Of a DNA stretch of 64,000 bases, positions 1 through 11,580 are shown one piece after another; within the stretch, counting starts at the first letter, position 1, and every line of letters begins with the position of its first letter. The position numbers were made by a program, and so were the translations under genes. Under the pieces are notes generated by a model. That model saw nothing but the letters and a program-made list of their open reading frames with translations, did no database searches and was not told the DNA's origin. The stretch is from Paracentrotus lividus (taxonomy: Eukaryota > Echinodermata > Echinoidea > Camarodonta > Echinidae), in NCBI GenBank assembly GCA_940671915.1, contig CALNVZ010003435.1, positions 15,058,114 to 15,122,113 on the forward strand, written 5' to 3'.

Positions 1-17
1 CAGATGACAACCGACTG

Positions 18-1090
18 ATGAAAGTTGTTGAGGAGGGCACCACACATGACCTCGTCGATTACATCTGCAGTTTGGTGCCCCAGTTCCTTTGGACATACAT
101 ACATAAGCGTCACCAGGCATCCGAGTACCAGACATGCAAGGAAAGAGCGACCAACAACACTGACCTGAAGAGGCCCTCATTCAGTGTTGATTTCAGCGAA
201 AATTACACCTGTGTCAATCAAGATGAGATCCAGAGTGCCCACTGGAATCAAAGGCAGGTTTAGCCTTTTTACAGTGGCAGCGTGGCACTCTGGATTCTCA
301 GCACTCCATGTCATCGCATCAACAATCTTACCCATGGAAAGGAAACTGTGATTGCCTATCTTGACAAGGTGCTGGATGGCTTGCCAGATCATATGAAGAA
401 GGTCTCCCTCTGATCAGATGGACCAGCATCACAGTTCAAGAACAGATACATTGCAGCATCACTGGACACACTGCAATGCAAGCACAAACTTGAAATTCAG
501 TGGAACTTTTTTGCCACATCCCATGGCAAAGGACCGGTCGACGGGATTGGTGGATCTGTGAAACATCATGTGTGGGGAAAAGGGGCCCGAAAAAGCAATT
601 GTGTGGATGCTGGCCTACGTTGCGCTGCAGTTAAGGACATGAAGGGTGTAACAGTGACAAGTCCTGAATCGAGCCTCGATCAAGGCAGAATGCTTTGCTT
701 CATCTTGATAGCATATTTGAAGCCGCAACGGCCCATTCGAGGTATCGCAAGCATGCATTTGTACCAGTCGTCAAAACAGGGGTATCTCACATTCATGGTT
801 TCTAGCAGATGTACGTAGTCAAGCTCAAAAGAGTCAGAGGAGGCATAAGAGAACCCTTCATTGGAGACTGGTATGGCAGTGGAGTATGACGGGAAATATG
901 TATCCTGGAGAGGTCTTGCTGTTGGCAAAATGAATGACTATCAAGGGTGTCTGTTATGGAGCGGGCTGGGAAGTACTGGAAATGGCCAACCCACGTGATG
1001 TCATCTTTTACTTGAGAGAAGATGTCAAAGAAGCTAGATCCACCGTCTATTGCTAATAAACGTGGGCACTTTAAATTCACAGACCACATT
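18..1090 (+). pseudogene. Decayed DDE-transposase-like multi-copy gene (C-terminal part)
   Basis: Broken reading frames on the + strand carry, in order, DFSENYT and QSAHWNQ (about 189-255), SDGPASQFKNRY (about 414-450), FFATSHGKGPVDGIGG (about 508-556), and a tail with GDWYAVEYDG, GKYWKWPTHV and a following IFYLREDV (about 866-1,020). I recall this motif order from a repeated, mostly unnamed protein family of marine invertebrates, fish and cnidarians; the spaced acidic residues (DFSEN, SDG, VDG) look like a DDE transposase core. The family name and the transposase role are inference. The frame is interrupted in several places, so this copy is probably dead. Its N-terminal part lies beyond the left edge or is lost. 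It sits about 2 kb upstream of the first VAC14 exon seen here, probably in a VAC14 intron. Confidence 0.6.
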
Positions 1091-1506
1091 AAATCAGCTG
1101 TATAGTACAGTCAAAATGCAAGATAAAATGAAAATGAGAGTATAAGGAAGCTCAATGAGTATTGTACTGTACATGTATATAGCCCATCTGAACTGTAAAT
1201 TATTCAATTTCGTTATGCCTTACTTTTAGTTATTGCTGGTTCTTAATTTTGTTGAGAGCTTGAGGCAAAAAAATGAATTTGTTTTACTTATTTTGATTTA
1301 CACAGCCCAAGCCAGTCCGTATCAGTTTCGTGAATACATTACCAATATACTGATATTAGTAAAAGAGAGAGAAAACTTATCAGAATGTTACCTTAAGCAT
1401 AAGACTGGTGTCTGAATCCTACTCATATTATAGAACAGAATATGAATCTACACAATTATTGATTAATATTAGTGACATTTATGTTGTTGACCATACTGGA
1501 CAAATT

Positions 1507-1902
1507 GTTACGTGAGTAACCGTTACGTGAGTAACCCGCTTTAATCTGCACTGCAGGTAAAAAACCATGGGTTTTTTATTTTTTAATTAGATACAAGTTT
1601 GTCTCCCTAAATATACTTCTTTGAAATGGATATTATACTTTTGTAAAAGCCTTGTATGAGGACACTTTCAACTTATGTCAACTTCTCATTTTATGCATGT
1701 CCAAATCATGTTACGTGAGTAACCGACACATTTAAAAGATTTGCCAGGAGCATAAATAAAATTTTCTTAAGTTTTGTTATTATACAAGGATAATCAGGAA
1801 CTGTGTACTTTGTTGTGAATAAAGATGTTTAGTTCCTATCAATAATATGGAGTTACAGCTCCAAGTATAGTCAAGGTGTCTCCAAATGTAAGGTGAGTAA
1901 CC
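1507..1902. repeat. Cluster of GTTACGTGAGTAAC palindromic motifs
   Basis: The 14-mer GTTACGTGAGTAAC occurs at 1,507-1,520, 1,522-1,535 and 1,710-1,723, and a partial copy GGTGAGTAACC at 1,892-1,902. The outer five bases form an inverted repeat (GTTAC/GTAAC) around GTGA. The first two copies are head-to-tail with one base between them. They may be remnants of a repeat family or protein-binding sites; nothing here decides which. Confidence 0.6.
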
Positions 1903-2244
1903 GTGGAAATAGCCCAAGAGTAGTGGGAGGTAAGCGTGAAACTAATCAAATATAGTCTCACATTGTCTCATGGTATATGAAGGCATGTGTGTGGGATCTT
2001 GTCATTCTTGTTGAATACTATGACAACCCTTTCAAGATTTCCACTTAATCTCATTGAAAATGGCTCAAAGAAATGCCATAATGAACGTCCAGCTAGACCT
2101 TTTCTGTTGGATCCATGGCGGACATCTTTCTCACATGGGCTGTGTATGCAATCTGTGAGACGTAAAAAAAGCACTTCCTTGTGAAATCTGATACATGTAG
2201 AGAGGTGCTTGACTGATTGTAACCATGGCATAATGCATATCTTA

Positions 2245-2390
2245 TTCTTACACGTTTCTCTCTTCTCTCTCTCTCCTCATCTCTCTATCTCCTCTACTCT
2301 CTCTCTCTTGCTCTTTCTCTGTCCTCCTCTCTCCTCTCTCTCTTTCTCTCTTCCTCCCTCTCTCGCTCGTCTTTTCTTCTCCTCTCAAAT
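2245..2390. repeat. CT-rich low-complexity tract
   Basis: About 145 bases of CT dinucleotides and CTC/CCT variants, degenerate. It lies upstream of the VAC14 exons. No coding signal is credible here; a serine/leucine-rich ORF through it is a composition artefact. Confidence 0.85.
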
Positions 2391-3080
2391 CCGGACGTAA
2401 CATTACTCTCACAGGTATAATTCACAGGAGGCTCTCTCTTTCTACTCATTCAGGCCAGCTGTAGTTTATTTTGCTGCCTCTACAAGTCTTGGTGTCACAG
2501 CCCTGTTGCAACCGTCTCTCTATGTCTCCTCACTCAAAACTACAAACATTCCTGCGATCTCATATACCAGTTGTATCCTTACAAAAAAAAGTTTTTTTGG
2601 ATAGGAAGTCACATTGGATAATAGCTCAGAATAGTGACATTGGGGAACTAGTTTACATAATAGAACCCAATGCAAAAGGCAGGTTCAAACACTGGAGCCC
2701 ATGAATGGTTTATTGGGTGCGACTTATGTAAAAAATGCCAGTTTAATTATTGTTGATGTAAGTGCGGACATTGTTGTTTGTAACTTAATATTCAAGATTT
2801 ACAGTGTAAAATATATAGTTAGTTGTATCTGTATTGCAATTGCAACATGCCAACAATTTTGCTTACTTTGTGGTCTTGATTATCAATTTTGTATATAATG
2901 AAAATCTATTCAGTTTATATTCAGTCTTAATTCCACATTTATTATAATAACTTGCATCAGAATTATATTCAAATCTCCATTCAAGTTTTTGAGGTATGTG
3001 AAACTGGAAACTGTATATGCTCTAGATTATTATTCATATTTATATTTCCTTAATGACAAGATATTTAATTGAATTCACAG

Positions 3081-3160
3081 TGGTGATTTAGAAGTTACAG
3101 TTGATTTTCTCACAGAAATTGACAAGTTAGTACAGCTTATAGAGTCACCCATATTCACAT
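3081..3160 (+). CDS. VAC14: VAC14 exon (third from last)
   Basis: Acceptor ttcacag ends at 3,080 and donor gtaagt begins at 3,161. The first base completes a codon from the previous exon; the rest reads [10 protein letters not shown] to SPIFT and leaves one base (T) that joins AT of the next exon to make Tyr. This stretch is among the most conserved parts of VAC14. Confidence 0.93.
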
Positions 3161-4585
3161 GTAAGTATCAATGTACTCAACTTGTTCCTCAGTGACATAC
3201 TCTGACATTAAAAAAAGGCATAAGTTCTAATAATGGTGCCCCCATTTATTTATGCGCCATGGTGGTAGCGGTGTCGACGGGTGGGGGCAATATTATGACC
3301 TTTATATATAATATTCTCAAGAGTATACTACTCTCAGAAGACATAGCAAACATGGGTAGATACTGATTTATTGCAGTAAATATTTTTTTTAAATTGAAAA
3401 TCACATAGTTAATTAACGAAAAATCATTACTTCATTCATAAGCAATGTGGTAATATTGCTTGATCACAAATATAATTATGTTTATTACACTAGGAATCAT
3501 GGGATTTTTGTATTGTACATTTAACTAAAATACTAAGTGTTAATTTCAGAATTATGCAAAAACTCTTGTCAGTAATATTTACAAATTTTATTAAAGGACA
3601 CAATTTGATACCTAACCATAAACGGAATGACCTTTGACAGATCTGCGCCTTCAGCTGTTAGATGCTGAGCACAACCCCTTCTTACTCAAGAGCCTGTATG
3701 GCCTTCTCATGCTCCTACCCCAGAGTACTGCATTCAACACCCTGCACCATCGGCTCACATGTGTACCCAATCTACAGAACCTGTCTGGTACAGGCTCAAC
3801 CTCTAAGAAACTCTTTATGCCAGGACACAAGGCTGCAGCAGACTCAAGGTAAGCTTTAGAATCTAGTTATTTGAAGAATAAAAGGAAAGAAAGTTTCATG
3901 CACTACAATATAAGAAATATACAGTTAAATCCAGCGTACATTACCTGTCTGGCACAGGCTCAACCTCTAAGAAACCCTTCATGCCAGGGCACAAGCACCA
4001 GCTGACTCGAGGTAAGCTTAGCATAATAAAATTGTCCTACAATATTGGCAAATCCAGAATAGAAAAATTTCATGGATTACAATGTAAGAAATTTGCAGTT
4101 AAATTGATGTCTTTTTGTATGGTAATGTCACTATCCACCCCAAATTATGTGTCTTGCACAGCCTCAACCTCACATAAGTTTTTTTTATACAATCCCATAA
4201 TCAGTCAACTGTCAGTCAGTTTATTTTCTATTTAAGAATTCTGTTTGAATACCAAAATTTCCTTTCCACCCAGAAAACTAATTTTCCTGGTTTTCAATAT
4301 AAATGAATTAAATGCAAATAGGTATCTTGTAGAAAATGCACATGAATTTGTACTAACTCCTCTCTTTTAGTATGTAAAGCACACAGAGAATGCAATTATT
4401 TTTATACAAATCTTTTTCATTATTATAATTATTATCTTCCATACAGTAAGGGGGATTCCTCTCACAAAAAGAACATCAACTGGAGCCAGATGCTGGAGCA
4501 CTTTCATCTGATTCAAGAGGAGCACAGTAAGGCTAAGAGATCCAGGCATCTGCTCCCAGAGAACCAGGCTTCAGGGCAGAGATGA
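3081..4585 (+). CDS. VAC14: VAC14, PIKfyve-complex scaffold: last three coding exons (3' end of gene)
   Basis: Three exons (3,081-3,160; 3,641-3,848; 4,447-4,585) join in frame to give the last 141 residues of VAC14, the scaffold that holds the PIKfyve kinase and FIG4 phosphatase together for PI(3,5)P2 turnover on endolysosomes. What is seen: [24 protein letters not shown], then [27 protein letters not shown], then a charged tail with MLEHF. These match the C-terminal region of vertebrate VAC14 almost residue for residue (from memory: [25 protein letters not shown]). The conserved part belongs to the C-terminal domain that contacts PIKfyve and FIG4. The tail after CVPN is divergent and ends in GQR rather than the vertebrate ...VVL. 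All splice sites are GT/AG and phases agree. The N-terminal HEAT-repeat exons lie beyond the left edge. Confidence 0.93.
3641..3848 (+). CDS. VAC14: VAC14 exon (second from last)
   Basis: Acceptor tttgacag ends at 3,640 and donor gtaagc begins at 3,849. It encodes [20 protein letters not shown] onward to a less conserved Ser/Lys tail ([17 protein letters not shown]). The last third of this exon and the start of its intron are duplicated just downstream. Confidence 0.93.
3781..4181 (+). repeat. Tandem duplication across the VAC14 exon end and donor site
   Basis: The exon end CTGTCTGG..CAGGCTCAACCTCTAAGAAA (3,781 on), its donor and about 90 bases of intron recur at offset 164 (3,945 on), including a second GTAAGCTT donor at about 4,011 and the intron words ATGTAAGAAAT and CAGTTAAAT. 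A weaker third trace (GTCTTGCACAGCCTCAACCT) starts near 4,150. The second copy has no convincing acceptor of its own. Confidence 0.85.
4447..4585 (+). CDS. VAC14: VAC14 last coding exon
   Basis: Acceptor catacag ends at 4,446. The exon reads (S)[19 protein letters not shown], then a basic tail [18 protein letters not shown] and TGA at 4,583-4,585. [11 protein letters not shown] aligns with IDYAELLQHFE of vertebrate VAC14. The end of the exon is repeated in the 3' UTR. Confidence 0.9.
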
Positions 4586-4800
4586 GGTCCTAGGTTTAAA
4601 TCCCCATAAAAGGACAGATTCTGCTCACAAGACATTCATCTGCTCTTTGCCATGCCATCTGCAAGTCTAAGAGATCCATGCATCTACTTCTAGAGAACCA
4701 AGCTCCAGGCCAGAGATGAGGTCTCAGGTTCAAATCCTCAAGTGCACAGGTTTTCACTCATGACACATTCATCTGCTCTTTGCTATGCTTTTTGCGGAAG
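4529..4800 (+). repeat. Tandem duplication of the VAC14 stop region and 3' UTR
   Basis: A unit of about 134 bases starting at 4,529 (AAGGCTAAGAGATCC..CAGAGATGAGGTC..GTTTAAATCC) recurs at 4,663 (AAGTCTAAGAGATCC..CCAGAGATGAGGTC..GTTCAAATCC). A partial third unit starts near 4,761 (CATTCATCTGCTCTTTGC). The copies lie after the stop codon and so are transcribed as UTR at most. Confidence 0.85.
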
Positions 4801-5596
4801 AGAAATCTAGGAGGGAAGGCTTGTTCAAATGCAAGACTTTAACTTGCACAATACCTCTCTGTGTACAGGAAAGTGATTGGGATTTGGATGGATGCAGTTA
4901 GCCATTATACATACTCTATGATGAACCATACTTGTTTGTAAATGTATGTTGTATTGCCATGGAATTTCCCTTTGCGCTTCCAAAAATGATTTGACAGATA
5001 GCTACTAGCTACTCATTTACTGCTCCTGGGTTTAGAAAGGTAAATGTGAATTAATGTCTTGCCATAAGTGTTGTGTTGTCTAGGCGATGCTATATGTGCT
5101 GTCTTGGAAGTGGCATCGTCCAGACCTGGTGCCTGTTCCAAAAAGAGTTAGTCAGACTTACAAGTCGCACTTGAATTTCAAGTGCATCCGGTATTTACTG
5201 CATAATCTCATCGATAAATAAGGTGCAACCCAGGAGCATGACCTGACCAAGTGTTATGTAATATATGGCACACAAATGGGAATGCATTTGATTGACATTA
5301 ACATCTCAAATAATTGTCTTGTTATAGATGCAAATCCCATACATTTGACCTGTAACCAAAGGTTTGCATTCACTTGCAAAGTTGAAAGAACAATTCTAAT
5401 TGGTGACTGGTTTATCTTGTGAACAAAAAGCATATGTCTGTCTTGTCTTGATTGAGTCGGCATATGCAGGCTAGCTGTACTCCGCCATTAATAATCTTGA
5501 TTGGCCATTGCTGTTTTTGCTATTGATTGCAAATCTCTGTGCTATGGAGCCCATGACTCATATTGAATTCATAGTGTACAAATATACAGACCTTGA

Positions 5597-5713
5597 GCAA
5601 GGATGGTTAAATCTATAGATTGCAGCTACTGAAATATTTCCTGAAGGGCTTTAGCCCTGAAGGAAATGGGGATATTCAAGTAGCTAAGATCGTGTAGATT
5701 TAACCATTCTTGC
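5597..5713. mobile_element. Hairpin MITE-like element, 117 bp
   Basis: The left arm GCAAGGATGGTTAAATCTA (5,597 on) is the reverse complement of the right arm ending TAGATTTAACCATTCTTGC (to 5,713), and the centre (ATTTCCTGAAGGGC / GCCCTGAAGGAAAT) is also close to self-complementary. The whole element would fold into one long hairpin. No coding content. Confidence 0.75.
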
Positions 5714-5714
5714 G

Positions 5715-5720
5715 AATAAA
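5715..5720 (+). promoter_or_regulatory. Candidate VAC14 poly(A) signal AATAAA
   Basis: The first clear AATAAA downstream of the VAC14 stop (1.1 kb away), immediately after the hairpin element. More copies follow at 5,754-5,783. No EST support is available, so use is a guess. Confidence 0.3.
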
Positions 5721-5789
5721 GGAACATATATTTGTTTTATATCCCTCATCAAAAAATAAAATGAAATAAATAAATAAATAAAGAGGTTT

Positions 5790-8700
5790 AACACTTAGAT
5801 TTAAGAGAGATCAAACTTAATTATGTAGGCCTACCATCATAAGTGTTCTTTTCTTACTTTGACTTAATTTTACAGCGCGCACGCCAAATATGCACGTCAT
5901 AATAGCAGTGCGCGTATAATGTATGCGCTATCCATGCTGCACGCATATATTATGCGGATGAAATAGTAATCCCAACTATACTCAGGTAAATGGGAAAATT
6001 TTCTTTTCTAGAAGAATTATTTTAAATCACATGAAATGCTCTAACCAATCAGTGATAGACAAACTTTCAATGATGGATATAATGTTTTATATTTGATATA
6101 TTAATACTCCTCTTTCTCTATCTCTCTCTGTCTTTCTCATATTGAAGTCATACATATTTATAATATTGAATCTCTAATGTTCCTTCTCTTGTGAATACCT
6201 ACGGTCTACGTAATAGTTTAATTGTCAATAGATATGGATTATGAAATAACCATCATGTGATGTGTATTGTATGTCAGAAAGCTGGAATAATTATGCATTT
6301 TCTTTTTGAACAACAACTGATGAAGATTCACTTGTTTGCTATGTACATAATAGAATTATCCATATAAATTGGAATAAATTGGAATGTGGGTGACCAACAC
6401 AGATTGAAGTGTGCCATCAAACAGGTTCAGTTATGGAAAGAAAATGAAAGCTATTTATACCATTAATGTTTGCAATAATCTCTTATATTCTTAGTTTGAT
6501 TGAAAGTCCTATTTATAAACTTGGAGTCAAAATTAAAATTTCTGTTTGAAGTGCATAAACAAAGAATCTGTCCACAGTTTTATAGACTGGAAGATGAAAT
6601 TAATATTTTGAATATTTGAGAAAAATATTTAACAATTGTCAATAATTTAGCATATTTGGGCCTGTGTATTCTTTTTGTTTCATTGCCAAAGTAAGGTAGT
6701 GTTATCAATTGGAATTTAGGAATTTTATAGAAATCTATTTCCTCAAATCAATGATGCTTTTGTGAATGTACTCAATGTCATTAAACAAGACTGAACTCAT
6801 AAAAAAAATCTTGTTCAAACTATTCACAGTATTTCTTCAGCTTCAAACTTGCCTGTGTATTTATTTTCCAACTCTTAATAGACTTGAAATATGTTAGACA
6901 TATATGTTCATCAAAAAGGTAAAAATGAGATTGCCAGCTTTAAATAGATATTTTGACTTTTGGTATGGTTTCATGGGTTCAGTGTATATGACATATAATA
7001 AGGATATTTTATCAAAAAAAATTATAGACTACATGTATTAGTCAAGATCTGGTCCGTCTTGAGTTCGGTTTAATACTCTCATCTCCCCAAAATGCTGTCT
7101 CACCAAATGGTTCTTGATGAATACGTCTTGAGCCCATGCTAAACATCCATTTAATAAACCTCATTTTGAAATTGTGATGTTGTAGCCTATCCCGGCTAAA
7201 GTGTACATTTACATGTGATTGTACAGTATAGAAAGTGAACTATTAATGTGCAATTTTATCTTTTTAATTTTAGTTATTGTAAGCATAATGAAAATATATT
7301 TGTATCCACTAAAAAATATAAAAAATAATTAACTTTCTCATTGTATAATTGTGCTAGCTGAAAGCAAACCAAAGTGAGACTTATGTAATTATGTTTTTAA
7401 TTATGTTTAACTGTGCTTTCTGATTTTAAACCAAAATGATAAATTGCATGCTATGTGGCATGTATTCACAAAGGTGTCCTAAGTTAAGCCATAACTTATA
7501 TCAGTGGTTTAACTATTGGGAGCAAAATGTGACACAATCTCAAACAGTAGATGCTCAATTTCTTCGAATTTTTCATACTGAAACAATTAAAAACTGCCTG
7601 GGAATGTAAGCACAACAGTTTCCTAACCATTAAAGCATGATTCCAGAATCCAGTAAACTATATAAGAAACATAACAACATAGACAGATTGTGTCACAGTA
7701 TATTTTGATGTTTATTGAAATCAAATAAAATTGCCAAATTAATTTAGCACATATGTAATTTGTTACGTAAATTTTTTTTATATCATGAAGTTGTATAATG
7801 TCTCTGGACTCAAGAACATTTGATAAGCTTATAGACCTGTACTTAAATTTCAATAGCTTTTGGAGAACTTGTGCAACTTAATGATCATAAACAGTATGGT
7901 ATGGGTACTTAAGTACGTACATATATTTTACAGCCTTTTGTAAGCATTTTTTTTTTAGTGCTGTTATGTGTTCAATATTGGTCAAAATTTATCATGGGAA
8001 AAATATTGAAATAAACATTCCAATTAAGTATGGAAAACAATTCATGTATCAAATGAATCTATATCAGTGTAAAGGTGTAAAAAGACTTTGCTGAATTTAT
8101 TTAGTGCCTGACTGAAGTGTTATATTTTGTATTTGGTTAAACATAGTTTGAAATAGATAGTACATGATCTTTAATCACATTGAGATGTTTCTCTCTTTTG
8201 AGGTGCTGATTATGATTTTAAATGGGAAGCCCATCCTGAAATTGAATTGGTTTTCATAAAAGCAGAAAATGAGAGAAACATTACAATGACAATAATTAAT
8301 TTTTATGTACAATAAACACCAATTGCTTAAAACATTTATATTAATAATAATATAGTAATAACCGGCAACCTTCATTTCATATGAAACTTGTATCAAGTTT
8401 TGTCGGAAGACCTACAAATAATACCCAAGTTATTTGTTTGTATGTTATGTGCAATGTCAATGTTTCTTAGAGTATCTTGTTAAAACAAAATCAAAATGAC
8501 ATATTATTGCTAAATGTCACCACTTCTATGGAAATGAGTCATTGTATATAGCTTGGTGTATTACTAGTATTGCTTTTTATTTTTTATACTCAATATATTA
8601 TATACCTTCAAAAGTATACCATTTATATATGTTTATTCAGAAAATTAGGACTGTAATTAGATGATGAACATCTAAAACAATGCTAATGAAATTCATGGTT

Positions 8701-9080
8701 TGAATATGATTTTTATATTGCTTTGCATTTTTACTGTTTGTCAAAATTATTGAAGAAAGAATTATTTATGCATTAAAAGAAGATAGAAAGAGATCAATCT
8801 TGACTTCATACTTACTTTCTCTATTTGCTCAAAAGATTTTAAAATGTTTCTATTTCAAGTCTTGTGAAAACAGTGTGTATAAAAAAAAGGTACCGTAATC
8901 CATCTTTAGAGGTCCTGTATGACAGTCTAATCCTGTAATAACTAGCACTGATACACAATTTCATTAGAAGAGGCAATTCTCCCAGTCCCAAATTTTAAAC
9001 ATGCACCAATATGTTCAGTAAAGTCCAAGAATATATAGTGGGAAGAAATTTCGCTCCGACCACTCTGTGTAGTACATCGA
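5790..9080. other. Intergenic, no gene seen
   Basis: AT-rich DNA with only short, unconserved ORFs in all frames. I see no splice-bounded coding run, RNA gene or clear transposon terminus. Confidence 0.6.
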
Positions 9081-9138
9081 GCGATTGATAGAGCGGCTCG
9101 AATTTTTGACGGTTTACATGCGTAATCTATGTGAAAAC

Positions 9139-9243
<105 letters not shown>

Positions 9244-9354
9244 GCGTCATATTTCATTTATTATTCTACCTTTTTAATTCTTGATTTTTTTATGGGAGCA
9301 AGGTTGAGAAGTTCAAGATGCATACTAACAACATTTATTTCCAAGAAAAACTGC

Positions 9355-9765
9355 CAAAAAAGTCAGTGACTATGCCTCCTTTTGAGCATTGTAGCCGCAA
9401 TACGTTTTAATCGTAAAACAACAAGTTTCAAAACGGATATTTTTCCCCTTTTATTTTCTTTAAAAGATTGGAAATGTAGATTTTATCAAATTTAAATAAA
9501 TTTTCTATTAATATCATGCATTTTAAACTCTTGACAACCCCCTAAAAAAGTCAGTGACTATGCCTCCTTTTGGGCATGAAAAATTGCCTTCCAATGGGTT
9601 TAACACGTAGTACAAAATATTTTAAAGTGCTTCCGATTCTTATTATACATGTATTTCGTTTTAGTGATTGGAAATGTAGATTTTATGAAATTTCGATAAA
9701 TTTCCTTATACAATCAAGCATTCTAAACTCTTAATGACCTCACAAAAAAGTCAGTGACTATCCAT
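9355..9765. repeat. Tandem repeat, units of about 190-198 bp, ~2.2 copies
   Basis: AAAAAAGTCAGTGACTATGC occurs near 9,355 and 9,543, and AAAAAAGTCAGTGACTATCC near 9,743. Between them GATTGGAAATGTAGATTTTA also recurs (about 9,468 and 9,665). The copies are diverged. Confidence 0.8.
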
Positions 9766-9846
9766 TACTTTTTAAGTTTTCACATAGAAATTATCGTCAT
9801 CTGCAGTATCAACACATGCAATAAATCAGTGCATGCGCTAGACTGA

Positions 9847-9933
9847 TTGAATTACACATGTATTTCCAATGTACTACAACATTTTACGTGCATACAGGCG
9901 AACTCGCACCTCTCCGTTATATTCTCTCTGGTA
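9847..9933. repeat. Dispersed repeat, copy 1 (partner at 12,500)
   Basis: TTGAATTACACATGTATTTC onward to CACCTCTCCGTTAT and TCTCTCTGGTA matches 12,500-12,596 in the same orientation. The similarity stops at the TA where the MITE at 9,934 begins. Confidence 0.75.
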
Positions 9934-10180
9934 AAGTCCACTCCTATTATAATGAGGTACTTTTGTGACCAAGCCAATTACAATGTTATAAAGAAATCTT
10001 GCTATACTGAACACACAGAAACATGTGCACATGAAAACAGGACTTGGAAAACTGCCTCGTTCAAACAAACTTCAACTACATGAATATCCATGCTCATTGT
10101 AAAGGGGAACAGTCAAATGAGAATAAGTTATTATGATTTGACTTGGTCCTGAGTACCCCTTTATAATGAGTGTGAACTGT
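9934..10180. mobile_element. pogo/Tigger-like MITE (probable)
   Basis: Left end AAGTCCACTCCTATTATAATGAG preceded by TA; the right end reverse-complements to ACAGTTCACACTCATTATAAAG. These ends match the CAGTCCACTCC..TTATAA ends of the elements at 13,969 and 48,880. The exact right border is uncertain by about 10 bases. Confidence 0.55.
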
Positions 10181-11089
10181 GCATGAACTGTATAAGCCAA
10201 TATTTTTGTAATTTTGGACTAGCTGGAAAATTTCACGATTTTGGTGATGACTTCATTACTATAAATGGCCTTGTACTGAAGAGGTAATTCTTGCGATAAC
10301 CAACTTGCAGAATTTGCGAAAATAACCGCTTATATATACAGTAGTTTATAAATATACAGTACACTTGTTGGGGGTACATGGATACAGAAAAACAGCAAAT
10401 ACAATTTATAACACAGATGAAACACTTTTTTCATTTTTTACAAAAGATCATAATATGAATCTAGTTTTATTACTTGGCTCTTTGGTGCATAAAATCTAGA
10501 AAACAATGACAAAGTGGTAAACTTTTAAAGTACAATTAGCCACTTACAAAATATAAGTACAGCTTACAACATTATTGCTGTGAAAAATGTTGGGAGAAAC
10601 AATTTTACATAACTAGCAGAAATTACCCGTGGCAGCACAGGGGGTATGAATAATTTGTTTGTGGAGAGGGGGGAGGGGGCGGTGGCTTTCTGTATGTACA
10701 GCTAGACTGCCCATTCACACTTAAGAAGCCTAGTAATTTGTTTACAAAATATATTCAAACAATAGATTTATAGCATGCATATACTTCTCTTTCAATATAG
10801 ATAGCAGGTTCAATTAAGTTAAGCACACTGGGGTCAAATTGGAGGAGAACTTCATAATCATTACGGAGTGAAATCCACATCCAACTATATAGAATGGATT
10901 TTTTAAAAATTAGATTAACACGGTGTATCAGTGGACCAGTCAAGAGCAATTATTGTGATATATATCATTACATGTATTGGGTCAGAAATAAATATGTACG
11001 TTGCACATGTCCTTAAAATGTACATTTAGACTGCATTTGTTCGTACTTCTTCAATTAAGGTTGCTCAATAAAAAAGTAGCAGTGGGATG

Positions 11090-11580
11090 TTGAAAAGATG
11101 GAGTTAGAGAAAGAGAGCGACAATGTGGGGGGGGGGGTGAGTGAGAAAGAGAGAGCGATAGAAACAGTGATGGAAAAATGAGTTAGAGAGAACAGATAGT
11201 GAGAAAAATTACAGAGATCAACAGACAGTGGGGAAATGAGAGTAGTGGAAAATGAATGAGACAGACAGTGGGAAATAGAATGAGAGACAGAGGGGAAAGT
11301 GGAGAGAGCAGACAGATGGAAATGAATGAGAGAAGCTGAGAGGAAAGTGAGAGACAGTGGGAAAATGAGAGACAAGAGGAAAATGATGAGAAAGGAGCGT
11401 GGAAAATGAGAGAGACAGAGAGACCTGATGAGAGAGTGGGGAAAATGAAATGAGAGACAGACAGTGGGGAAAATGAATGAGAGGGCCGACAGTGTGAAAA
11501 TAGAGACAGGGTGGGTAAATGAGAGAGAGAGAGGAGAGAGAGAAATTATAAAGAATACAAAAAAACGGCGAGAGAGAGGA
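11090..11580. repeat. GA-rich low-complexity tract
   Basis: About 490 bases of degenerate GAGAGA, GTGGGGAAAATGAATGAGA and GACAGACAGTGGG motifs. It looks like an expanded and decayed minisatellite built on GAGA and GGGAAAATGA words. The Ser/Leu-rich ORF on the opposite strand is an artefact. Confidence 0.85.

Noticed and set aside
11055-11375. 106-codon Ser/Leu/Phe-rich ORF on the minus strand
   Set aside because: Made entirely by the GA-rich tract; no motif and no splice support.
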